Positions 25,481-37,300 of a stretch of 64,000 nt of DNA are shown one piece after another. Both the position numbers and the translations under genes were made by a program. Position 1 is the stretch's first letter; each line of letters begins with the position of its first letter. The stretch spans positions 8,287,408 to 8,351,407 of the forward strand of contig NC_092033.1 in the NCBI RefSeq assembly GCF_042242105.1. The letters are read 5' to 3'. The notes under the pieces are model-generated. The model searched no databases, was not told where the DNA came from, and was given only the letters and a program-made list of their open reading frames with translations. The DNA comes from Pempheris klunzingeri (lineage: Eukaryota > Chordata > Actinopteri > Acropomatiformes > Pempheridae).

Positions 25481-27164
25481 TCAACTGCACTCATTACAAC
25501 ACCACAGAATGATAAATATCAGTCACACAAGCAAGTAGTTTATTCCTGACACTAGAGTTTAACAAGGAGGCTAATATTTGCCCAGAGAATATAAATGTAA
25601 AACACAAGATGATGAAATGTTATTTGCTTTCTTATAATTCTGAGGTTAACAGTTCAAATGACCTACTTAGTCCGTCAAAATGTGTGTCTCATAATGTAGA
25701 CTTGAAACATTACAGGTTTGACTTTCCACCAAATGTATATTGTTGTAATAATTCCTAACATGTAATCATTATTTTCCTGACAGATTGAGAGGATTCAGTC
25801 AAGCAAAAAGCAAAACTGAGTGGGTTTATTACCATTATAAGATATGTGTTGCATTGTGTATGCAATGTATGATGTATGCAATGCAATGCAATGTAATATG
25901 TAGTATAACCCCACAGAGGCACAGAGGAGAGGTGAGGCTTTTATGACAGAGCACTATTTTTCCTTCATACCCTAAAAAGTGCATAATTGTTTTTTTTGGG
26001 CTGAAAACAGAAATCTGACAACTGTACCAGATGATGTTTTATATTCTACTGCAGCATATGAAAATTAATGAAAAAATCCACATACTGCAGACCGTAAATT
26101 CAAGGCAAATGCAGTAATACTATAATCACATTACCTACACCTCTTCTGTAAAGCGATATTGTGTAGTTGCAGAGATCTTTGGATTGTACCTGTTGCCTGT
26201 GCAGTATCAAAGCTTATTGGGACGTGAGAGCTCACACTGATACTTTAGCTTCAACAGTGCAGATCTAAAGGTTTTGCTTCTACATAAACCATGCTTTATG
26301 GATTTCAGGAATTCAATAAAGATGTCCACTGTAACAATTACCCATGAAAATATTTAAAAATCCAGAAAAACCTAAATATCTTTTTGAGATTACTGTGATA
26401 TTTCACATTATTTTCAAACAATTTCAAGCACTTCCTATTGGCTACAGTATATTTTTCCTTTTTTTTGACTGTGTATCATAAATTGTTGTCAGTGGACAGA
26501 AATGATTGGGATTTAATCCACCTCTGTATTAAATAGATAAAAGGTAGATCACCTTCCTTTGATCTATGATAAATGTAAATGTAAATAATAATCTGTGATT
26601 ATTAGTGGAATTCCTCGACTGGTTCTCTGCTGTTTTAGCCTGGTATTAATGTTAGTATCTTCATATGAGCACTAACGTTAATCACTGACAAACAAAACAG
26701 AAACACACTGATGACAAATACAGTACAAAAACAATATGGATAATTTAATTAATTGGTATAAATAATGGCTTCAGTCGATCAACATACAATGTGGACACGT
26801 CAACCATACAATATACAGAACATTGTATTGTGGAAATACAAACAAAATTAAAATAAAATCTCAGTAAGACAGAACATATCGTAATGATGCACACCCACAC
26901 TAAACATGTATCTGAGTCTAGTACATAAACAGGCAAATTCTCAGGCAATTTTGTCATCAGAGATCAACTTAAAGACATGCTTTGTCTTTTGATGCAGAGA
27001 TACCATAAAAAAAGCTACAGGTACACTCACAGCCCAGAATAATGATGAATGAAATGCTGAAGTTCAAAATTTGAAACCCAAGCAAATAGAAAAATACCCT
27101 ATGCATTTAGATTCGCATAGTTAATTTACATACACTTCTAAAATGAGGCTATTTTGCAGTATGA
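25481..27164. other. Intergenic spacer between cpsf6 promoter and cacna2d4 3' end
   Basis: About 1.7 kb of AT-rich DNA. A short degenerate tandem of ATGCAATG-like words lies at about 25845-25900. No exon, RNA gene or transposon family was recognised. Confidence 0.55.
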
Positions 27165-28250
27165 TTTATTTTTCCATATGACAGTCTTTTTTCCCAGAGT
27201 GAGCGTATCCATTTTTGTTTGCTTTCATCATGACTTTATAAAATCAGATTGTTATTTATGTAAAGTAGTAAGTAGCCGTTACATGACCTTGGAGCCTAAG
27301 TGAAGTGTAGCATCCTCGTGTTGTCCATGTTGATTGTAGATGTAAAAAACCCTGTGAGAGTTCCAGTTTCCACGGTGGCGCCGATTAAATGAACATAATT
27401 GCACACAGCATGTAGAAACACACAGAAAGACACAGCTGATGAAGATAGAAGGCAGACTTCTTTAAAAGATATGTCAAAGAAACACATTTTTTTGGGATGA
27501 AATCCAGATTCTTTGATTATATTTTTAAAAAATATTTATGTGGGTTTTACATAACTCTTGATACAGTGCCATCACTCTTTGAAATTTGCAGAAGATTCAG
27601 AGAAACTCATTGAAAACAACCCTGTAAAACATCACTTCCAGTAGCAACACTGATGTTAAACAATGTTCACCATATATTGCTGTAGCCCTTCTCGCCCTTC
27701 TCTCATTCATTGTTTGAATGAAGTCTGAAGCTGAAGCATTCAGGATGATGAAGTACTCGAGGTGTGCATGCTCGTAGCTGCATATATAATATGCATGTGT
27801 GTCTGCAATATTCAGTTCAGTGGGATATGAGAAATGGGACATTTTTCCCCCCTAGTCTTTGCTATGTTGCATCGTGTGACTCATAATCCCCTTTTATCAA
27901 TGCACGTCATAGCTGCCACCTGCATCTCTTTAGTTCCTTTTCAGTTTGAGATGCAAAGTGGTGTATGAGAAAGTAACAAATGGATAAGTATCCATGGAAA
28001 CAACAGCCCATTAACTTCCTTTCTTTGCAGTATTTAGTTCAGATTTAATAATTTCCAAGAGTCAACCAATAAAAGCTCAAAAACGACATCAAAGGTCCGT
28101 CATCAGAGACCACGTTTGTGGTTGTCTTGAGCAAAATGTGCAGGATTAGTTTAAAAAAAAAAATCCATTTGAGGTGAGTACAACACATCTCGTGATCCCC
28201 AGTCTCCTCCTGTTTCATGAAAACGGGTAAAACAGCGACGTTGCCCAACA
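27165..28250 (-). other. cacna2d4: cacna2d4 3'UTR (inferred)
   Basis: Downstream of the TGA at 28253-28251 the minus strand carries ATTAAA at 28049-28044 and AATAAA at 27170-27165. Either could end the transcript, giving a 3'UTR of roughly 0.2 or 1.1 kb. The extent is inferred from hexamers only. Confidence 0.4.
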
Positions 28251-31200
28251 TCAGGAGACAAGTGCCGAGAAGGAGAGACAGGCGAGGAAGAGAGAGGCAG
28301 AGAGGGATATAACAGAAGCTCCTCCGCAGTCATTGGCGTTCTCCTACAGAAACAAAACAGGCAACACAGAAGGAGATTTCACCTCAAGCCTCGAATTCTG
28401 GTATCAGTTCAGTAAAATCAAGCTAAGTATGATAGCAGATATAGAAGCTGTGATTGACAGAAAACAGCACAATCTCCCAGTTAGAAAATACAATTTGGTG
28501 CACAGAACGTGTGGAAGTAAGACAATGACAGGAGGTGTGTTTTATCATAATTAGGTTATGAAAAGATAAGTGCATTTAACGGGGTAGTGGAGTCAAATGT
28601 AGGCAATACAGCAAACTTTTACTGTCTTGAGTGATGCTGTTTGAGCTAGAGATTGTACTTTAGCATTTTCTGTATGCCCACCATAAGGAAATGATGTCAA
28701 TAGTTTAATGCTGGAATCAGACATTCTGAGCTTTTTACATGAGCCAAAATACATTGTGGAGGAATTATGGCAATACCACAGCGCTTTTTATGTTCCCTCT
28801 GGTCATTTAGCAACAATGACAAAAATATTTGCTCCTTTCTAATTCATAGGCAGCCCACTTTCATGAAAAGACCATCTTTCCAGCAGTGAAGTACTTCTTT
28901 AAAATTTCAAGAAAATCAACACTTGGTTAAAGGCTGCAGAAGCTGGTTGACACCAAGGTCGTTCACGGCGTGGACCGAACAGAGGCTGACCTGGGGGTGG
29001 TAGGAGTGGCAGGATTCGGGACGTCTGCGAATCTTCTGGGACCTCATCCTGTCACACTTCACTGAGGCATTATGTACAGCGGGGTCAAGGGGCAACTACA
29101 GGAAACTGAGGTTTCTTTTGAATTATCATTCAAATATTGATTTCACACTCAAAACAACATATTTTACAAATGTACCCTGGGCACACACCGGGCCTCAGAA
29201 TTTAAGGGTGTGACAAAAGCTTAATCAAAGCACAATCATAGTGCTCATTAGTGGGAAGCTGGTAAGAGATCACATCCTTGCTGCAACATTAGTGACTCCT
29301 GCTTGTTGTTCTGTCTGCACCCTCTGCAGAGCAAGAGAGGGAGTCTGCAGCAACAGGGACTGAGGTAAACAGAAAGTCAAACTGATTATGCTTAAAGATA
29401 CATGTTGGCCACTTGGGCTACATAATCATACTGTACTTTTAAAGGTACAAACATGAAGTACAGATGTGCTCCACTTTATTCTGCCACTTACATGCCAGTG
29501 AGTTATGTAATGAAATATTACCTGCTCTGCCAAACCTGAAAAGTGTGCTTGTGCTCAGCAGCTCCCAGTGTGAATTGCCAGCGTGAATGTAAAAGCAGGG
29601 CGGTGCTGTGATAAATCAAAACAAGCGCACTCTGAACCAGCATGCCTCATGAATATCAAAACACCAAAGGATATATTTGACTTCCTTGGGCTCCATGGTG
29701 ATGGGGGGGTACTGTCTGGAGCAGTCACAGTCTGCCTGCACCACCAGCAACAGCAGGTTGCTCTCTGGTATCTGTTGCACCACAAACATCCTGACGCAAA
29801 CAAACACACGCATAGACAAAGTGTGAAAATGTGCACACACAAAAGCACAGAGAAGGAGAGCCTCTTGTGTACTGTATGATGTTAACGCTTTATTCTGTAA
29901 GGGCGCCGAGCCAGGGCAGATATAACATCCACAGTGACTGGACACTGATAAAAAATATTAATAATAACATGAAAAACTCCAAATACTGTTTGACATAAGA
30001 ATTTATAGGATTAATTCTATGGGAAAAATAAATTAGCAAATTCACTTTATCACATTGACTGGTTGTTCTGGATAATAAAAAGAACTTGTCGAGCAGTGGT
30101 TCTGTAAGCGTTTATGCTGCTTTATACCTCTTTTGGCCTGATGAGGGCGTTCACACTCAACCTATGATCACAAACCTCCTGAAATAAGAGTTACCACAGC
30201 ACCACCATCTCTCTTTAAAACACACACACACACACACACACACTCCCCCTCCTCAAGCCCAAGCTCCCACTGCTTTTCCATCTCTGTTTCCGTCACCAAC
30301 TCTCCCCCATCTCTGTTTTTTTCATTTACCTCTCTTAATACTTTCTCTCAGTTCTCCAGTCTCTCTCTCTCTCTCTCTGTCTCTCACTCTCCACATGCTT
30401 CTCGGTCTTTCTATAACCTTGTACACCCTCATCTAATTCTCTTCCTTTCTACTTATTTCCCCTCTTCCTGATACTCTTGTATAAACACACACTGCTCTCA
30501 GTATACAGACCAGAGCAAAGCCGTAGAAGATGGATTTTGGGGGGGCAATTTAATAAGACTGGTCGAGGGCTTAGAGAGGACTGCACTGCAGATTTGTGCG
30601 TGCGTAAGTGTGCATGTGAGTGCGCTTACTTTTGGCAGCGTCCGCACTTAATAATGCTGTTGGTCTCCTTGACTGATGGCTCGTAGACAAAGCTGGGGTA
30701 CTCTGTGTCACACGGCTGCAGGATGTCCCCTTTTTTCTTATGAGCTGAGGCTAATAGAAAAATAGAAATGGGTCATGTGTTGACGTTGGGAATATGAATG
30801 AGTGTGCGTGGAAGTGTATGTGCGTCATTGTGTTGTTGATTGACAGGCTGAAACTCTTTAACAGGAGAACTCTGGGTACTATTTAAATGCTACACATTCG
30901 GTGTCTGTGTACAGGTAAAATGATGAGTTTGAAAACAGAAGGAAGAGCTGCAATAGTTTGCTGAAATTTCACGCGTCTGGTTGTGAGCTATGTTTTCAGT
31001 CTGACTTCCGCAGAATTACATTTATTTCAGTCTAAATCTATTCTTATTCTTTGTTTTTGAACCTGCCAAGTGTGCCTGCTCCCACTGAAATTGACTTATG
31101 CAATCAGACACACCAAATTCCATTTTGTTTGAAGTATACAACAAACGCTACATCACACATGAAACACAAAACGCAAAAAGGGGATTTCACAGCTCGCAGA

Positions 31201-31265
31201 TCGTCCTCAAAAAAACTACAAGACAGATACTCACACACGCTGAAAGATGCCTTGGCTGAATGGAG

Positions 31266-31303
<38 letters not shown>

Positions 31304-34300
31304 TGGAGTAGCAGGAAGAGTGAGTGGATGATTGACAGGTGGAGTAATGAGGAGTGTGATTGATGGAGAGAAAGAGGCAGATGAGAGGTGAGAGGATCAG
31401 AGGAAACAATGTTGTTTTTCCATAATGATGAAAATGTAGTTTTTTTTTGAGTGAGCGAAGGGTTGATGGTGAGTATTCATGCCAATATTTAAATATTATT
31501 TGAGATCTATGAAGAACTTATTTGAAATCCATGTAGATGGTATGTGTATTATTGATTAAAATAAAAGGTACAGGCAAAGATTGCAGTGATCCAGATCTGC
31601 TCTGAGGGTTTACAGAATATACTTGACATATACATTTCGAAGCACATGTGGAAGGACGTTTGTCTTCAAGATGGACAGAGTTTGACCTTAACTGGCACAT
31701 TTTTTCTTGCAGAGCTCACCGTCAGCGAAATGCTCCGTGTGCCAGAAGCCACAGATATTAAACTCCAGGAGAAACCTTGTGAGGAAGAGAGCAGAGCAGA
31801 GAGTGGTCACAGAGAGAGGCAGTCAATTAGGTGGCCATCATTACAGACCAAAGCAGATTGCATGCAGCTTCCAAAAACTGGGCCAGGATCCAACATTTTG
31901 TCATGGGAATATTAAAATGGGTCCTCAAGTTATTCAGCAGTAATTGGTATCTTTGGTAGACATTTTTTTCTTAACTGGATAACCAGGCTGTTCTTTTTAA
32001 TGAAGCTGTTGGATGCTGGATGTCACAGTGACTTTACCCTTAGCAAGTAACTACAGTAAAAACGGAAGCTGTTTTTCTTACTAAAACAAGGCCCCTTTAT
32101 AAATGACCCTTGATCCAATTTCAGTTGATACCTTTAAGGCAACAGCTCAACATTTTGGGAAATATACTTATTTGCTTTCTTGCATAAAGTTAAATGAGAG
32201 GATTGATACCACTCTCATGTCTGTACAGTAAATATGAAGCGATTGTCATTAAGCTTAAAAGCTTGTCAGACAAAGGTATCAAAATATTCCATCTCTAAAG
32301 CTCATTAATTAACACGTTATGTCTTGTTTGTTTAATCCATAAAAAAGGGTGTAAAGACTTTAAAGACGAAACGTTGTGGTTTTGGTGCCGGTTATTTCTT
32401 GTCCGGCATGGTATCCTGAAGTCTTGTTGTCACTGTGAGATTACCGGAAAAAACTGGAGACTATAAATAGTTACAGTTATGCACACAATTTCCCATAAAC
32501 CAATGAATTCTTTTTTTTAAGGGATTAAACAAACAAGATATAACATGGTAATTAAGGAGCTTTACTGATGCTGGCAGGTGGATTTTGTTTGCTTGAAACA
32601 CAGTCTAGCTGTTCCCCCTTTGATTGTTGTTAGCGTGAGCTTCACATTTTACCAAACAGACAGGAGAGTGGTATTGATCTTCTTATCTAACTCTCAACAA
32701 AAAGCGAATAGGCCTTTTTCCAAAGTGTCTGATCATTCCTCTAATAATTTTGTATTGTCAACCAAGAAAAAAAACTTTTACACAAAAAACAGATTTCACT
32801 GAATTTGACACGTAACAGCACATTTTCAACAACAATCCCTTTTTATTTTGGATATACTGACATTCTGGTTGCCCCTAGCAACACTTACAGTAGGAAGTTG
32901 GAGAGGAACCACTTGAGGGCTGAAGCCAAACCATACAGAGGCTGAAGAAATAGACAGATAGATAGATTATAGTTAGTGTAGAATTGATTGGACCATTATG
33001 GTGATGATGTTGTATACAGAGTGAGTGTACTGGACATACACTGAGGAGTGGACGGGCACTGCTGACAGAGTGTAAGCTCATTTTACACATGGCCTGGTAG
33101 TCGAACAAGGACACCCTGAGGAAACACACACACACAAACACATGATGTTGCTCTTTAGGCAGTCTTTCACCAGCTTACATCGATTCCTTGACCCCCTCCA
33201 GACTATTACGTACAGTGTTGTATAGCTGAGCTTAACCTTTATAGAAACCCTGATCTCTAACTTAAAAAGAGAAAGAAGCCTGAGAGATATCATCTCAGTG
33301 CCAGAGGTCCTTCTAAACAGAAGAGGTGTTTGAATTTGTCTTGTTTTTCTACACTGTGTATATTTGGTCCATACGCAGGCAGACTCAGAACAACACATAA
33401 GCACACACACACATTTGCACATACAGAGTGTAAACATGTAAACACACACAGCCACAGAAGTTGCATGCAAGCTCAAAACCAGTTATGTAATATCCTGTGT
33501 CAAATGAAGCATGACGAAATCTTTTAGCTGTTTAAAAATAGCACATCACTCATGAGATTTCGAACATAAAAGACGGGCAAAAAGTAAGGGGGGGGGGGTC
33601 TAGAGCAGCCAAAGAAGCTCAAAGAGGAGCAAAAAGGGAAAAGCAGGGATGTGTATGTGTACACCACAAATACAAAGATGGGTTGAAAGATGAATTAGCT
33701 ATCCTAAACACGTATAGAGTACAACACTGGGACAGAGACTCTGGCATTATATAGCAGTGAAAACAAAGCTTCTGAGTCTCTACAATGACAGCAAAGCATG
33801 CCCTCCAGGCTCTGGGTTTCACGTGCATACTAATGCATGGCTTAGGTGCATAAGAACAAAGAAGTAAATGGAAAACATTTGCAAGCCAGCCTCCTCAACC
33901 AGACTCAACAGGAAACACTTCTGTTTGTGACACAGCATGGGGATGACATGTAGTAAAATTCATGAGCCAGATTCAAATGAATGGTGTCACGAGCGGAGCA
34001 ATGTGGGGGCACTGCGGCGTAGAGATTTCGAGAAGTTTGCATGAAGTTTAACAAGCCTTAGCTCATGCAGGTCCTGTAAACCAGTCAGGTGATTTCAACC
34101 AGACATTTACCTCTTGAACATGCCCATTCTTATTAGCGTGGTCATCACTGAGCCGTCAACCTCGCCAAAGAATCTTCCCGCCTATCAGGAAACAGAAAAG
34201 GCAAAAAAAGAAACAGCATGAAACGATCTGAACACATCAAACTCATATCATGATAAAATGAGGGAATATAAACCCCTTTTCCTTTCCACTTTCACCTCAA

Positions 34301-37300
34301 TGTGAACTGTTCGATCAATTATTCATCCAAATGGTTTGTTGGTTTAAAAGCAATGTTTTTTCGCACACATGGTTTTGTTGAAGTTGTGTCTCCTTCACTC
34401 AGTAAAGTAAAGGCAGGGACCTACAGGAATCTTTCTAAAGGAACGGTTAGACATTTGGGGAATGATGCTATTCACAAGAGTTAGATGAGACTTTACTTTA
34501 ATGTCTGTGCAATAAATATGAGCTACAGCCAGCAGCATATACACACACATATAGGCACATTTTAAGAGTCTATACATTTATTAAACATTATATCTATAAT
34601 CAATAACAACACAGTATACATCTGTTGAGATTGTGGTCCTTGTTTATGAACTTCTGATTGTTCAAATGAATCAAATTACAACGTATGACACATCACACAC
34701 AAGATATTTTTTGTCAGATTGGCCGAGTGCTGCTTCTTGCTCCAGAACTTTATGTTGATGCTGAACATGTATGTATGTATGTATGATAAAAAGAGGCAAA
34801 AGTACAAAAACTAACTAAAAACGATCACTGCTGCAGTAAAATTACAGAACACATTGCTGTTTTACTTACTAGTTTTTTCTGTTGCATAATTGCAGGTTGG
34901 GAATGCTTGTCCCTTGTGCCTCTGTGGTGCTGTACTACTCATACAGTCATTGTGATTCATGAACACTGACTCATTTTATTGCTTGCAACTATCACCTATT
35001 ATTGATAGTGGCTGTGGGAAAAGGCTGAAATTTGAAAATGTTACTATGTAAAAACACTGTATCTCTCCATCTTGGTAGAATTTCCTTAAAATATTTTTTC
35101 AACTTAAGCCAAAGGCCATGGAAGTCATTCTACAAACATATCATTAAAGTGGTTTTGAGTCCTATTCTCAGCTAGTTTGACTGTTGGACACAGCGTCCTG
35201 ACCACTGACAGGATATCTGCACTGCTGGTGAGCAGAATGAGAGGTGAGAGACTCACTCAATAATTGCCAGATACATAAATGTACTTCTAAATGAAGGGCA
35301 CAGAATACTTTGGATAAGTATTCCTGTAGTGTGTTTCCTTTCTTGTTAGGTAATACAGCTAATGACAGGCTTAAGAGCTCTCAAATAATCAGGTCAAAGA
35401 CTAGAAAGTCTGGAAAGCGCATTTTCTCCGTGTCTGTGCGTGTGCTTGTGAACTCACATTATCGCGCCTCTTTGAAATTAGGACAAAGCCATTATTGTCA
35501 ATCAAGTAGCAGTCGATATCCTGAGATGAGAAAAAGAGACAGAGACGGCAATTACTTATGTAAGGATCTGTGACAAAAATAACAATAAGCACAATCATTC
35601 ATATAATTCAAACCAAGAGTTACTTTAAAGATACATGATTTCTTACTTTTGTGGCTCCATATAGTAGCTTTACATAGTAAATCAATTCATGCCAGCTTGA
35701 AAATGTATATTACTACGTATCAGTAAGACAAACAGCAAGATATACTCACAAAGCTGTCACACCGAAGAGGACAAACCCCGTCTACATCAGAGCACTGGAG
35801 GACGAACGAGGAGACGGACAGAAAGAAACGAAAATGTTTGTGATGTGTTTCACCCTCATTAAACACAGGAAGGCTTTTCCAAAAGAAAATAATAGGTGTC
35901 AGTGATCCGAAGTGTGATATGTGTTATTATCTGTCGAGTTCTGTTTAGAGGACGGCATGTTTGTATATGTGAGGACTTATTTGAACACATGCTCTGCCTG
36001 TCTGTAGAGGTGTTGAATGTGTGTCAGAGTAAGACAAGTGCATATGTACATGTGAGTGTGAAAAAATAAAACCCACTGCTGGTGAGAAGGTGTTAATTTG
36101 TGTGTGACATGTCTCGTCTACCTGCGATGAGTTCCCGAGTGTCTTGTTTGCAAGTTTGTGCATGTTATTTTTCTGCAGGTTTGTGACTGTGTGTGTGTGT
36201 GTGTGTATGTGTGTGTGTGTGCGCGTGTGTGTAATGTGCTTTAAGTGAAGTGTGATGCTGATTTCACAGAGCTCAGCAGGTGCGGAAGATGTTAAATTTG
36301 GTTCCGTGCAAAAAGTGGAGTGATGTTTTGCAAAATGAGGAGACGGGGGAGATTACGCATACTTACATCTGTGTCATTTGGCTGAGAAGACGTGAAAAGA
36401 GGAACAGAGAGAGAGCGAGAGAGAAGAAGGGAGAGAAACATTACTTCAGTTAATGATGTGTAAGTCAGCACACTGACTAGACTGTCTCACTCTGTTGCTG
36501 TTGGTTCGCTGTCAACAAAGCCATACATCTTCTCGGAGCACTTGTTTCAACAATAGGCATTTCATTATGATTTTAACAGGTTTTAAAGCAGGCCTTAAGA
36601 AATCTATGAAAAAGTTATGTAGATGTTTGGTGCGTCTTCATAATAATAGGATTTATTTAGGATTACCAGCCTTTGCAGGTGGACAGTGAGTTCTCTATTA
36701 ACAATGTCTGTAAATTTTGCCTCCAAACAATTTCACATCTTAAGTCTACAGTATGTGTGGCTTGGTGTCTATGGACAATATGTCTTTGGAATCATGGTCA
36801 GGCTATATGGAGCGTGTCGAAGTGTGAATGAGACAATCTATCATCCTTTTCAATCCTATTACAGCAAAGTGTCAGTCTTTCTCTCTGCTTCCCACCGCTG
36901 CCTTCTAAAATAAACCACAATTTGGTAAGTGGACTGACAGAAATGATGATGGTTACCCATCTGTTGGCAAATAGCTTGGCTCGATGAGGGACAAAGTTAG
37001 TAGGAAGCTAAATCATCTGTTTCTGCGAGTCCAAGAGATTCAAGCCTACAGACTTGCAATCACAGTGTTTGGGGGGAGCATGAATGTGCATAGTAAATTA
37101 AATGGAGGAATGACAATTGTAATATTTCCCGTCTAAAAAGAGAATTTTACCCTAATGGATCATAAAACCAAAATTTTTATTCTCAGCTGGATTGCCAGAT
37201 GGACTATTATACTGCCTTCACCATCTGCAATCCTGCCCCTAATGATTTAAAATCAAAACTGACAATGTGTTAATCACATCTTGCTGTATTGGAGTATTTA

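Noticed and set aside
29329..29366. Plus-strand exon-like segment between a CTGCAG and a GTAAAC
   Set aside because: No protein resemblance, lies inside the minus-strand AT-AC intron, and short AG...GT pairs are expected by chance.
31267..31303. Poly-Asp coding possibility of the (GAT)n array
   Set aside because: It is intronic between two in-phase cacna2d4 exons and no exon needs it.
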